The notes below the pieces were generated by a model. It searched no databases and was not told the origin of the DNA. It worked only from the letters and a program-made list of their open reading frames with translations. From contig NZ_JAHTLF010000016.1 of assembly GCF_024614185.1 (NCBI RefSeq), forward strand, positions 558,001 to 622,000: 64,000 nt of DNA, read 5' to 3'. Position numbers and translations under genes: made by a program. How positions within the stretch are numbered: the stretch's first letter is position 1; each line of letters begins with the position of its first letter. The DNA comes from Nocardioides carbamazepini. Lineage in GTDB: Bacteria > Actinomycetota > Actinomycetes > Propionibacteriales > Nocardioidaceae. Positions 37,430-45,939 of the stretch are shown piece after piece.

Positions 37430-39265
37430 TCATCGCTTGCTCACCACCGTCTTGGTGACCGTCGCCGAGGCGACCGCGGCCGTTCCGGCGTAGACCACCC
37501 GGACCTTGTGCTTGCCCACGGCGAGGCGGGGCAGCCGGAGCGTGAGCCGGCCGTCGGCGGCGTCACGCAGCTGCTTGACCTTGACCGTGCGACCGTCGAC
37601 CACGAGGGTCACGGTGGCGCCGGGGGTGGTGATGCCGGGTACGTCGACGACGACCTTGACCTTGGCCCGGACGCCGGGCCTGACCTGCTTGGGCAGCTTC
37701 TTGAGCTTCAGCGTCGCGACGGCCTGGGCCGGCGTGGTCGGCTGCTGCGACGTGGGCGGGACGGTCGGGTGCTCGGTGGGGTTCTCGGTCGGCTTCGCGC
37801 CGGGTACGGCGGCCTCGGGCAGGTCCGGGCGGCCGATGCCGTCGCGCGTCGAGCCGGGACCGGACGCGCGTGGCGTGTCGTCGGTCGTGACGAGCTTGGT
37901 GCCGTCCGTGCCCTTGGCGATGGTGAAGGCGTCCACCATCTCGCCGGAGACGTTCCAGCTCTCGACGTGCATCTCGCCGTCGGTCACGTCGACCAGCTGG
38001 TAGAGCTGGGTGTTGGCCAGCGAGGTGCGCAGGTGCGCGCCGTTCTGGGTCCAGTTGTTGTCGTCGGTCGGGTCGATCACGTAGTACTTCGGCCCGGCGA
38101 CCGAGACCAGGTAGACCGGGCCCGTGTGGCTCGTGGCGGCGCTCGCGCCGGCAGGGAGCCCCGACTCGTTGGCGGTCAGGTTGCCGCGGCCGTAGGCGTG
38201 GTCGTGGCCCTGGGCGACCAGGTCGACGTCGTACTGCTCGAAGAGCGGCAGCCAGGCGTCGCGGATCGCGGCGTTGTTGCGTCCGGAGCTCACCGAGAAC
38301 ACGGGGTGGTGGAAGGTCACGACCGTCCACTGGTTCGGGTTGTCCGCCAGCACCGACTCCAGCCAGGCGGTCTGCGCCGCGAAGGCCTCGGGGTCGCCGG
38401 GGAAGTTGCTGTTGAGCGCGATGAAGCGCACGCCCTGGTAGTCGGTGTAGTAGACGTTCTCGGCGTACAGCTGGGTGATCCGGTCGGTGGCCGTCGGCCC
38501 GTTGCGCGGGTACTCGAACTGTGCGCCCCAGTGCTCGGCGAGCTCGGGGCCGGGGTAGTACTCGTGGTTGCCGGTCGCGGCGACCACGTTCATCGAGCCG
38601 TTGGACCAGCCGGCGGCACCGAACCACTCGCCCCACTCGGCGTCGGAGTCGTCGGTGTCGATCAGGTCGCCCGCGTGCAGCACGGCCTTCGCGTAGGGCC
38701 GGGCCTCGTAGGCGGCGCGGAAGGTCCGCGAGACGTAGGACTTGATGTCGTTCTGCGCGTCGCCCTGCACGATGAACGAGAACGGCTCGTCTCCGGCGGT
38801 GGCGGTCTCGAACTCGAGCCACTCGCTCCACGTCGTCTTGTCGCCGACCCGGTAGAGGTAGGTCGTGCCGGGCGTCAGGCCGGTCAGCGTCGCCGAGTGG
38901 TGGCTCACCTCGTAGCCGAGGTCGGCGGTGAAGGTCGTCGAGGTGGCTTCGATCTCGCTGGTCTCCTTCGCGACCCCGGTGCCGGCGAGGGTCAGCTGCA
39001 CCTTCGGCGCGCCGGCCGCGGTGGACGTGCGCCACGAGACGCTCTGCGAGGTGCTCGGGTCCTCGGTCGGGGTGAGCACGATCCGGTCGGGGACGACGAG
39101 CGGAGCGTGCACGGTCTTCGGGTCGACGGCCGGCGGGGCCAGACCGCCGGCGGCGTAGACGATGCCCGCGCCGGCGGCGATCGCGAGGGCGAGGCCGCCG
39201 ACCACGATGGCGGGCCGCTTCGGCCTGTGCCAGCGGGAGCGGGGCTGTCGGTCTGAGGAGGTCAT
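37430..39265 (-). CDS. Secreted purple-acid-phosphatase-like protein
   Basis: 611 residues, paralogous to the next gene. A basic N-tail and membrane segment (about 22-42, AIVVGGLALAIAAGAGIVYAAG) act as signal or anchor. The fibronectin-like domain (VVPDRIVLTPTEDPSTSQSVSWRTS) and the metallophosphoesterase motifs GDAQND, AGDLIDTDDSD, GNHEY, HHPVF and GHDHAYGR follow. A Thr/Pro-rich linker leads to a C-terminal Ig-like domain rich in Lys/Val. The ATG at 39263-39265 follows GAGAGGA, the same ribosome site as the paralogue. It is the first gene of the pair. The second metal ligand set differs slightly (IDT instead of VND). Confidence 0.85.
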   Translation of the reverse strand: MTSSDRQPRSRWHRPKRPAIVVGGLALAIAAGAGIVYAAGGLAPPAVDPKTVHAPLVVPDRIVLTPTEDPSTSQSVSWRTSTAAGAPKVQLTLAGTGVAKETSEIEATSTTFTADLGYEVSHHSATLTGLTPGTTYLYRVGDKTTWSEWLEFETATAGDEPFSFIVQGDAQNDIKSYVSRTFRAAYEARPYAKAVLHAGDLIDTDDSDAEWGEWFGAAGWSNGSMNVVAATGNHEYYPGPELAEHWGAQFEYPRNGPTATDRITQLYAENVYYTDYQGVRFIALNSNFPGDPEAFAAQTAWLESVLADNPNQWTVVTFHHPVFSVSSGRNNAAIRDAWLPLFEQYDVDLVAQGHDHAYGRGNLTANESGLPAGASAATSHTGPVYLVSVAGPKYYVIDPTDDNNWTQNGAHLRTSLANTQLYQLVDVTDGEMHVESWNVSGEMVDAFTIAKGTDGTKLVTTDDTPRASGPGSTRDGIGRPDLPEAAVPGAKPTENPTEHPTVPPTSQQPTTPAQAVATLKLKKLPKQVRPGVRAKVKVVVDVPGITTPGATVTLVVDGRTVKVKQLRDAADGRLTLRLPRLAVGKHKVRVVYAGTAAVASATVTKTVVSKR

Positions 39266-39480
39266 GGGGGTCCTCTCGGAGCCGTCGCGGAGACGACGGC
39301 ATGCGGGCATGGGGCTGTGATGCGACTCCCGAGACAGCACGCAGTCCCCGGCGCACAGGGGTGCCCGGGAGCTGCGAGACGCCCGGAAGCTAGCAGCGCC
39401 GAGCTAACTCTTGGTGACCCTTTTCGAGCGCTCAGGCGGGGCGTCACCCGCCGTTCACCGAGAATGAACGGAGACTTCCC
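39266..39480. promoter_or_regulatory. Upstream region of the phosphatase operon with PHO-box-like element
   Basis: No gene is seen in these 215 nt. At 39453-39459 the plus strand has GTTCACC and, 7 nt on, TGAAC; read on the minus strand, GTTCATTCTCG matches 10 of 11 positions of the Streptomyces PHO-box unit as I remember it. For secreted phosphatases a PhoP site makes sense, but it lies about 190 nt from the start codon and only one unit is convincing. Confidence 0.3.
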
Positions 39481-40812
39481 TCAGCGCTCGGCGCCGGTTA
39501 TCGGAGTGATCGGGATCGAGGGCCGCGGCGCGAAGGCGAAGGACGCGCCGGTGCTGAACCGGGTGACGGCGACCTCGTCGGCCTCGGGGGCGGGCTCGGC
39601 CCGGCGTACGACGCTCGCCCGCCAGCCCTGCTGCTCCGGGAGCGCGGCGACCTCGACGTCGAGGTGGGGATCGAGGGCGCGGACGACGGCCTGCAGGGCT
39701 GCCGTCCGGTCGGGACCGCACAGGGCGATCCAGGCGGAGTCCTCGTGAGCGGGGGAGGGGTGCACGACCAGCGTGCCGTCGGCGACTGACGCGTCGACGT
39801 ACGCCGCCGGGTTGAGCAGCGGGTGCACGGCGAGCAGGCGCGTGGCGGCCCCGACCGTGTCATCGGCGCGGTCCAGACCGAGGGCGCGGGCGAGTCGTTC
39901 GGCGCCGATGCCGGCGACGCCGACCAGCTGCTTGCGGCGGATCCGCTCCAGCTCGTCGTCGGTCTCGGTGCGCTCGGCGACGGCGAGGGTGAACGCGCGG
40001 TCGAGCAGGTGCATCTGGAGGCAGACCTCGTCGGCGATCCGGACCAGGGCGGAGTGGGAGAACGCGGCGAAGTCGAGGTCGGAGAGCAGCGGCCCGGCGT
40101 AGTCGGCGGCGCCCTCGTCGGACGGGTCGATCGGCGCCAGCTCGAGGGTGGCCGCGCGGGAGCGCTGGTTGACGGCGAGGGCCGGCACCGGGTCCGGCTC
40201 CGGGTGGGACTCGTCGATCCGCACCGTCCAGGCGCAGTGCGCGCCCTGGTGGTCGGGGCGCCGCGGCGGACGGTGGATCGGGCGCACCTGGGCGTGCGGG
40301 TTCGTCGCGAGCGCGGTCGCGTCGAAGGTCGGGTCCTCGATGTCGTGGCACATCCCTCGGACGTAGTCCTCGCCCATCGGCTCGACGTCCATCAGCGCGC
40401 CGCAGTGGTCGAGCCGGAACTCGCCGTGCGACGGGTCGTGCACGGTGTAGCGGAAGTCCATGAACTGCGGGGGAGCGCCGATGTCGAGCTGCAGTCCCTT
40501 GAAGATGGTGACGACGTCGCCCTCGCCGGGTACGTCGGGCGCGTACCCCAGCGCCCGCTGCATCCGGCGCGTGTAGATCGGGCTGGCGGCGGCCCATTCC
40601 TCGATCGCGATCTGCAGCATCTCCTCGCGTCCGAACGCGGAGATGCACCAGGCCATGCCGGAGCGGTCGATCAGCTGGCCCATCAGGAGCAGCTCGGGGA
40701 CCAGTGTCGCCAGCTCGGCGCGGGTCAGGTCGGCGTACCGGCTGCGTCGTACCGGACCTTTCTGTCGCGAATCGCCCGAATTCGGAGCAGGAATGTCCGG
40801 TACGACGTTCAC
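39481..40812 (-). CDS. Conserved protein of unknown function
   Basis: 443 residues from the GTG at 40810-40812, overlapping the LLM stop (GTGA). No family was recognised. The N-terminal half is helical with LTRAELATLVPELLLMGQLIDRSG and a stretch rich in His and Cys (FRLDHCGALMDVEPM, GMCHDIEDPTFD, RPIHRPPR, GAHCAWTV) that could bind a metal or cofactor. The second half is helical and ends with a Pro-rich tail. No signal peptide is visible. Coupling to an LLM flavin/F420 enzyme behind a KstR-like box suggests a role in the same lipid or steroid pathway; this is inferred from position only. Confidence 0.7.
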   Translation of the reverse strand: MNVVPDIPAPNSGDSRQKGPVRRSRYADLTRAELATLVPELLLMGQLIDRSGMAWCISAFGREEMLQIAIEEWAAASPIYTRRMQRALGYAPDVPGEGDVVTIFKGLQLDIGAPPQFMDFRYTVHDPSHGEFRLDHCGALMDVEPMGEDYVRGMCHDIEDPTFDATALATNPHAQVRPIHRPPRRPDHQGAHCAWTVRIDESHPEPDPVPALAVNQRSRAATLELAPIDPSDEGAADYAGPLLSDLDFAAFSHSALVRIADEVCLQMHLLDRAFTLAVAERTETDDELERIRRKQLVGVAGIGAERLARALGLDRADDTVGAATRLLAVHPLLNPAAYVDASVADGTLVVHPSPAHEDSAWIALCGPDRTAALQAVVRALDPHLDVEVAALPEQQGWRASVVRRAEPAPEADEVAVTRFSTGASFAFAPRPSIPITPITGAER

Positions 40813-41654
40813 GAGAGCCCCAGGCGGGCGGCCATCTTGTCGAGATAGGCCAGCACCTTGTCCTCGTCGGAGTCGGGGACGCCCCAGATCAGCTCGGAGG
40901 CGCCGGCGGCCGTCCAGTCCGTGAAGTCCTCCTCGGTGGGCCGCTTCGCGACCAGGACCCGCACGTCCGGCCGGCCCTCGCGGCCGGCGTCGGCCCACTC
41001 CTTGCGGAGCAGCTCGGCGCCGGCGGCGACGTCGGTGGAGGTCGGGGTGGTCATCCAGCCGTCGGCGTGGGCGGCGATCCACTTCATCGTCTTCGGCCCG
41101 GCGCCGGCGCCGATGATCACCGGAATCCGGCCCTGCGGGGGCTTCGGGTAGGCCCAGCTCGGGCCGAACGAGACGAACTCGCCGTCGTACGACGCCTCGT
41201 CCTCGGTCCACAGTGCCCGCATCGCGCCGAGGTACTCCGCGAGCACGGTGCGCCGCTTCGCCGCCGGCACGTGGTGGTCGGTCAGCTCGTCGGTGTTCCA
41301 GCCGAAGCCGGCGCCGATGGTGACCCGGCCGCCGGAGAGGTGGTCGAGGGTGGCGAGCGTCTTGGCGAGGGTGATCGGGTCGGACTCGACCGGCAGCGCG
41401 ACCGCGGTGGACAGGCCGATCCGGGTCGTGACCGCGGCGCACGTCGCGAGCGAGACCCACGGGTCGAGGGTGCGCAGGTAGCGGTCGTCGGGCAGCTCCT
41501 CGCCGCCCGTCGGGTGGAGGGCGTCGCGCCGGACCGGGATGTGGGTGTGCTCCGGCACGTAGATGGTGTCGAAGCCCCGCTCCTCGGCGGCCTGGGCCAG
41601 GCGGGCCGGCGTGATGCCGCGGTCGGAGGTGAAGAGGACGATCCCGTTGCGCAT
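40809..41654 (-). CDS. LLM-class F420-dependent oxidoreductase
   Basis: 281 residues with the luciferase-like barrel: GIVLFTSDRGITPARLAQAAEERGFDTIYVPEHTH (only its outline given here), the LDHLSGGRVTIGAGFGWN block, and VIIGAGAGPKTMKWIAAHADGW. It resembles the TIGR03619 group of actinobacterial LLM enzymes, which use F420 or flavin; the electron carrier is inferred. The ATG is the first codon after a 68-nt divergent promoter holding a KstR-like palindrome, so it may belong to steroid or sterol breakdown. Confidence 0.85.
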   Translation of the reverse strand: MRNGIVLFTSDRGITPARLAQAAEERGFDTIYVPEHTHIPVRRDALHPTGGEELPDDRYLRTLDPWVSLATCAAVTTRIGLSTAVALPVESDPITLAKTLATLDHLSGGRVTIGAGFGWNTDELTDHHVPAAKRRTVLAEYLGAMRALWTEDEASYDGEFVSFGPSWAYPKPPQGRIPVIIGAGAGPKTMKWIAAHADGWMTTPTSTDVAAGAELLRKEWADAGREGRPDVRVLVAKRPTEEDFTDWTAAGASELIWGVPDSDEDKVLAYLDKMAARLGLS

Positions 41655-41664
41655 GCGCCAAAAC

Positions 41665-41678
41665 TAGAACGAGTTCTA
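41665..41678. promoter_or_regulatory. KstR-like operator
   Basis: TAGAACGAGTTCTA, a palindrome of 6-bp arms with a 2-nt centre, sits between the divergent LLM and TetR genes. It fits the mycobacterial KstR consensus (T-N2-AAC-N2-GTT-N2-A) recalled from cholesterol-catabolism work. It could be bound by a distant KstR or by the adjacent TetR protein itself. Confidence 0.65.
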
Positions 41679-41722
41679 AGAAATGTCTTGCGTCCGCCGC
41701 GAACGTCTCCTATGTTGGACAG

Positions 41723-42313
41723 GTGTCCAGTCAGGTGTTCGAGACGCCGCGCCAGGGATTGAACCCCCGTCAGGCCGAGACGGTGGAGAAGCTGCTCGCC
41801 GCCGGGCTCGACGAGCTGCGCACGGTCGGCCACGAGGCGCTGACCGTCCGCACGGTCGCGCAGCGGGCGGGGGTGTCGCCGGCGACCGCGTACACCTACC
41901 TCGCCTCCAAGAACCACCTCTTCGCCGAGCTGTTCTGGCGTCACCTCAGCTCCGCCGAGGCGGTCCTGCCACCCGACGGGGGTACGGCGGTCGAGCGGCT
42001 GCAGGCGACGATGCGGGCGGTGACGGCGCGGATCGTGGCGGAGCCCGAGCTGGCCGCGGCGGTCACGCCCGCGCTGCTCGGCACCGACCCCGACGTCGCG
42101 CGGCTGCGGCTGCGGATCGGCGCGGAGTTCCTCTCCCGGTTCGAGGCGGCGCTCACCGAGCCGGGGCGGCCCGCCGACCCCGCGGTGCTGGAGGTCCTGG
42201 TGCTGACCTTCTCCGGCGCCCTGCTCCAGGCGGGCATGGGCCTGATGACCTACGACGAGATCGCCGAGCGGCTCGTGTCCGCGGTGGCCGTGATCCTGCG
42301 AGGCAACTCGTGA
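41723..42313 (+). CDS. TetR-family regulator of the P450/CYP51 operon
   Basis: 196 residues. The HTH lies at about 20-66 (VRTVAQRAGVSPATAYTYLASKNHLFAELF) with a variable ligand domain behind. It is the first gene of a long plus-strand operon and its stop overlaps the P450 start (GTGA). The KstR-like palindrome lies about 45 nt upstream, so autoregulation plus control of the divergent LLM genes is likely. The start is the GTG at 41723. The position matches a TetR-like gene beside cyp123 in mycobacteria, as far as I recall. Confidence 0.85.
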   Translation: MSSQVFETPRQGLNPRQAETVEKLLAAGLDELRTVGHEALTVRTVAQRAGVSPATAYTYLASKNHLFAELFWRHLSSAEAVLPPDGGTAVERLQATMRAVTARIVAEPELAAAVTPALLGTDPDVARLRLRIGAEFLSRFEAALTEPGRPADPAVLEVLVLTFSGALLQAGMGLMTYDEIAERLVSAVAVILRGNS

Positions 42314-43596
42314 CCGCCCCGCGGCCGGGGTCTGGGGCGGAGCCCCAGCGGGGGTCCACGGGGGCGGAGCCCCTGTGTGTGGTCTTCGACCCGTACGACT
42401 ACGACTTCCACGAGGACCCGTACCCGACGTACCAGCGCCTGCGCGACGAGGCGCCGGTCCACCACGCGACCGGCGACGACATCTGGGTCATCTCCCGCCA
42501 CGCCGACGTGTTCGAGGCACTGCGCGACGACGAGGTCTTCTCCAACCGGATGGGCGTCTCCCTCGACGCCACCGCCTGGAGCCCCGACGCCCACCGCGTG
42601 ATGTCCTTCCTCGGCCTCGACGGTGCCGAGCAGTCGCGGGTGCGCAGGCTCGTGTCCGCGGCCTTCACGCCGCGGCGGGTGCGTGAGCTGACGCCCGAGG
42701 TCGAGTCGCTGACCGAGCGCTACCTCGACTCCGCCCTCGCGATCAACGCCGAGGCGGGCGAGACCGACTGGATCAAGGACTTCGCCGGCAAGCTCCCGAT
42801 GGACGTCATCTCCGAGATGATGGGCGTCCCGGTGCCCGACCGCGACGAGGTACGACGCCTCGCCGACCTGGTGGTGCACCGCGAGGACGGCGTCCGCGAC
42901 GTGCCCCAGGCGGGCATGGAGGCCTCCATCGAGCTGATGACCTACTACTCCGACATGGTCAAGCAGCGCCGTGCCAGCACGACCGACGACCTGACCTCCG
43001 CGCTGGTCGCCGCCGAGCTCGACGGCGAGAGGCTGCGCGACGGGGAGATCATGGCGTTCCTCTTCCTCATGGTGGTGGCCGGCAACGAGACCACCACCAA
43101 GCTGCTGGGCAACGCCCTCTTCCACCTCTCCGCCGACCCGGTCCAGCGTGACCAGGTGCTCGCCGACCCGGCCGGCCCGGACACCCTCGTGGTCCCGTGG
43201 ATCGAGGAGACCCTGCGCCACGACACGTCGAGCCAGATGCTGGCGCGCTACGTCGTCGAGGACCGCGAGCTCGCCGGCGTCACCATCCCGGCCGGCGCCA
43301 AGGCGCTCGTCCTGCTGGGCTCGGCCAACCGCGACGAGCGGGTCTTCACCGACCCGACGACCTTCGACATCCACCGCGACCGCTCGGAGCTCTCGCAGAT
43401 CCTCAGCTTCGGCACCGGCAGGCACTTCTGCCTCGGCGCCAACCTCGCCCGGCTCGAGGCGAAGGTCGTCCTCAACGGTCTTGTCCGCCGCGTCGAGCAC
43501 CTCGAGGTCCACGCCGAGCGGGCGGTGCGGGTGCACTCGACGAGCGTGCGTGGGTTCGCGTCGCTGCCGGTCACCTTCCGCGAGCGGAGCGCCTGA
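42310..43596 (+). CDS. Cytochrome P450, CYP123-like
   Basis: 428 residues from the GTG overlapping the TetR stop. The core starts FDPYDYDFHEDPYPTYQRLRDEAP, and the oxygen-binding helix AGNETTTKLL, EETLR and the heme loop FGTGRHFCLGANL with Cys374 are intact. From memory it aligns well with mycobacterial CYP123. It should hydroxylate a lipid- or sterol-like molecule with electrons from a ferredoxin. Codons 7-22 fall in a GGGGCGGAGCCCC-type hairpin repeat, which suggests the true start may be the in-frame GTG at 42379 and the repeat an insertion in the leader. Confidence 0.85.
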   Translation: MTAPRPGSGAEPQRGSTGAEPLCVVFDPYDYDFHEDPYPTYQRLRDEAPVHHATGDDIWVISRHADVFEALRDDEVFSNRMGVSLDATAWSPDAHRVMSFLGLDGAEQSRVRRLVSAAFTPRRVRELTPEVESLTERYLDSALAINAEAGETDWIKDFAGKLPMDVISEMMGVPVPDRDEVRRLADLVVHREDGVRDVPQAGMEASIELMTYYSDMVKQRRASTTDDLTSALVAAELDGERLRDGEIMAFLFLMVVAGNETTTKLLGNALFHLSADPVQRDQVLADPAGPDTLVVPWIEETLRHDTSSQMLARYVVEDRELAGVTIPAGAKALVLLGSANRDERVFTDPTTFDIHRDRSELSQILSFGTGRHFCLGANLARLEAKVVLNGLVRRVEHLEVHAERAVRVHSTSVRGFASLPVTFRERSA

Positions 43597-44372
43597 TGCC
43601 CAAGCCCGTCCACCCCGACCGTCGGCCCGCGGTGATCGCCGGCGCGTCCTCCGGGATCGGCGCCGAGACCGCGAAGGCGCTGGCCGCCGCCGGCTTCCCC
43701 GTCGCCCTCGGCGCCCGTCGCGTCGACCGGCTCGAGGACCTGGCGAGCGAGATCCGGACCGCCGGGGGCGAGGCCTTCGTCCACGTGCTCGACGTCGCGT
43801 CGACGGAGTCGGTCGAGAAGTTCGCCGCCGCGGTCGTGACCGAGCTCGGCGAGGCCGAGGTGGTCGTGTGCAACGCAGGCCTGCTCGCTCCCGGGGGAGT
43901 CGTCGAGTCCACCACGGAGGAGCTCGCAGCGGAGTTCGACGTCAACGTGCTGGGGGCCCACCGCCTGATCCGCGCCTTCGGTGCGGGGATGGTGGAGCGG
44001 CAGCGCGGCGACCTCGTGTTCGTCTCCTCCGACACCGCCGTGCGTGCCCGCCCCTTCATGCGCGGCTACAGCGCCACCAAGTCGGGCCTCGAGGGACTCG
44101 TCGAGGCGTTGCAGATGGAGCTCGAGGGCTCCGGGGTGCGCGCGTCCGTCGTACGACCCGGGCCGACCTGGTCGGAGATGGGCTCCGACTGGGACGCCGA
44201 GGCCGGGGCGAAGGTCCTCACCGAATGGATCAAGTGGGGTCACGCCCGGCACTCCCACTTCCTCAAGGCCACCGCGATCGCCGACGCGATCGTCACGGTC
44301 GTCAGCGCGCCGCGCGGCGTGCACATCAGTCCGGTCGACGTGAATCCCGAAGCACCGCTGGAGAAGAGATGA
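43596..44372 (+). CDS. SDR-family oxidoreductase
   Basis: 258 residues; Rossmann motif AGASSGIGAETAKAL (about 15-29), Asn in NAGLL, Ser in VSSDTA and YSATK are all present, so it should be active with NAD(P). It overlaps the P450 stop by one base (TGATG) and the CYP51 start by 4 nt. The same gene sits between cyp123 and cyp51 in mycobacteria by my recollection. It probably oxidises or reduces a sterol-related alcohol or ketone. Confidence 0.85.
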   Translation: MPKPVHPDRRPAVIAGASSGIGAETAKALAAAGFPVALGARRVDRLEDLASEIRTAGGEAFVHVLDVASTESVEKFAAAVVTELGEAEVVVCNAGLLAPGGVVESTTEELAAEFDVNVLGAHRLIRAFGAGMVERQRGDLVFVSSDTAVRARPFMRGYSATKSGLEGLVEALQMELEGSGVRASVVRPGPTWSEMGSDWDAEAGAKVLTEWIKWGHARHSHFLKATAIADAIVTVVSAPRGVHISPVDVNPEAPLEKR

Positions 44373-45742
44373 CACTCGCTGCGATCCCCGAGGTCTCCAC
44401 CGTCCTCGATGACCGGGACCCGTCCGTGCCGGAGATCATCCGGGGCACGGGCCACCTCCCCGAGATGCGGGTGGACCCGATCGGACTGTTCCACCGCGTC
44501 CGCGACGAGTGCGGCGACATCGGCCGGTTCCGGCTGGCCGACAAGCAGGTCGTGCTCGTCACCGGAGCCGAGGCCAACGAGGCCTTCTTCCGCGCACCCG
44601 ACGACGTGCTCGACCAGGCTGCGGCGTACCCGTTCATGACGCCGATCTTCGGCAAGGGCGTCGTCTTCGACGCCTCGCCCGAGGAACGCCAGCAGATGCT
44701 GAAGAACCAGGCGCTGCGCGGCGACATGATGCGGGGGCACGCGCAGACCATCGAGGCCGAGATCCGCCGGATGGTGGCCGACTGGGGCGACGAGGGCGAG
44801 ATCGACCTGCTCGACTTCTTCGCCGAGCTGACCATCTACACGACCTCCTCGTGCCTGATCGGCAAGCCCTTCCGCGACCAGCTCGACGGGTCCTTCGCCG
44901 AGATCTACCACCGCCTCGAGCACGGTACCGACGCCATCGCCTACGTCGACCCGTACGCCGACATCGAGAGCTTCCGGATCCGCGACCAGGCGCGCGCGGA
45001 GCTCGTCGCGAAGGTGCAGGCCATCATCGACGCGCGGATCGCCCGGGGCGGGGTGCCCAAGGACGAGCGCGACCTGCTCGACGTGCTCATCGCCGTCGGC
45101 ATGGACGCCGACCACATCACCGGCATCTTCATCTCGATGATGTTCGCCGGCCACCACACCTCGTCGGGCACGGCGTCCTGGGCGATGATCGAGCTGCTGC
45201 GCAATCCCGCCGTCATGGCCGACGTCGTCGCCGAGCTCGATGCGCTGTACGCGGACGGGGCCGAGGTCTCGTTCCAGGCGCTGCGGTCGATCCCGGTGCT
45301 CGAGTCCGCGCTCAAGGAGACGCTGCGGCTGCACCCGCCGCTGGTGATCCTGATGCGGGTCGTGCAGGAGGACTTCGAGCTGCTGGGCCGCACCATCCCC
45401 GCCGGCACCGTCGTGGCGGCGTCGCCACGGGTGTCCAACCGCATCGAGGACGACTTCCCGAAGGCCGACTCCTTCGACCCCGGCCGGTACGTCGACCCGC
45501 GCCAGGAGGACCTGCAGAACCGCTGGACCTGGATCCCGTTCGGCGCCGGCAAGCACCGCTGTGTCGGCAATGCCTTCGCGATGATGCAGATGAAGGCGAT
45601 CTTCTCGGTGATCCTGCGCGACTTCGAGTTCGAGGCGGTGCAGCCGCTGGACTCCTATCGCGACGACTTCACGAAGATGGTCATCCAGCTGGCCCAGCCC
45701 GCCAAGGTCCGCTACCGCCGTCGGGCCGAGGAGACGTCATGA
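44369..45742 (+). CDS. cyp51: Cytochrome P450 CYP51, sterol 14-alpha-demethylase type
   Basis: 457 residues with strong CYP51 signatures: VDPIGLFHRVRDECGDIG, AYPFMTPIFGKGVVFDASPE, the oxygen-activation motif FAGHHTSSGTASW, ETLRLHPPL, and the heme loop FGAGKHRCVGNAF with Cys398. CYP51 enzymes remove the 14-alpha-methyl group of sterols in three oxygenation steps. The physiological substrate in bacteria without sterol synthesis is unclear, and an imported sterol is possible. The ferredoxin gene follows by ATGA overlap and is the obvious electron donor. A short N-terminal extension precedes the usual start. Confidence 0.92.
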   Translation: MTLAAIPEVSTVLDDRDPSVPEIIRGTGHLPEMRVDPIGLFHRVRDECGDIGRFRLADKQVVLVTGAEANEAFFRAPDDVLDQAAAYPFMTPIFGKGVVFDASPEERQQMLKNQALRGDMMRGHAQTIEAEIRRMVADWGDEGEIDLLDFFAELTIYTTSSCLIGKPFRDQLDGSFAEIYHRLEHGTDAIAYVDPYADIESFRIRDQARAELVAKVQAIIDARIARGGVPKDERDLLDVLIAVGMDADHITGIFISMMFAGHHTSSGTASWAMIELLRNPAVMADVVAELDALYADGAEVSFQALRSIPVLESALKETLRLHPPLVILMRVVQEDFELLGRTIPAGTVVAASPRVSNRIEDDFPKADSFDPGRYVDPRQEDLQNRWTWIPFGAGKHRCVGNAFAMMQMKAIFSVILRDFEFEAVQPLDSYRDDFTKMVIQLAQPAKVRYRRRAEETS

Positions 45743-45939
45743 GGGTCGTCGCCGACGCCGGCCTGTGCCAGGGGCACCAGCTGTGCCAGGGCGAGGCCCC
45801 CGACGTCTTCGGCTTCGACGCCGACGCCGACGTGGTCGTCGTGCTCGACCCGCACCCGGCCGAGGAGCGACGTACCGATGTCGCCACGGCCGTGAAGTAC
45901 TGCCCCGCCTTCGCCCTGTCCGTCGAGGAGGACCGATGA
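45739..45939 (+). CDS. [3Fe-4S]-type ferredoxin
   Basis: 66 residues with cysteines at 10, 16 and 55 (Cys-x2-His-x2-Cys ... Cys-Pro). A fourth cluster Cys is replaced by His13, as in mycobacterial ferredoxins beside P450s. It should pass electrons from a reductase to CYP51 and perhaps to the CYP123-like P450. No ferredoxin reductase gene is in the window. It overlaps both neighbours by 4 nt. Confidence 0.9.
   Translation: MRVVADAGLCQGHQLCQGEAPDVFGFDADADVVVVLDPHPAEERRTDVATAVKYCPAFALSVEEDR

Noticed and set aside
34251..37493. Long plus-strand frame of 1080 codons opposite the phosphatase
   Set aside because: A shadow of the real minus-strand gene; composition is low-complexity Val/Asp/Gly and no domain is present.
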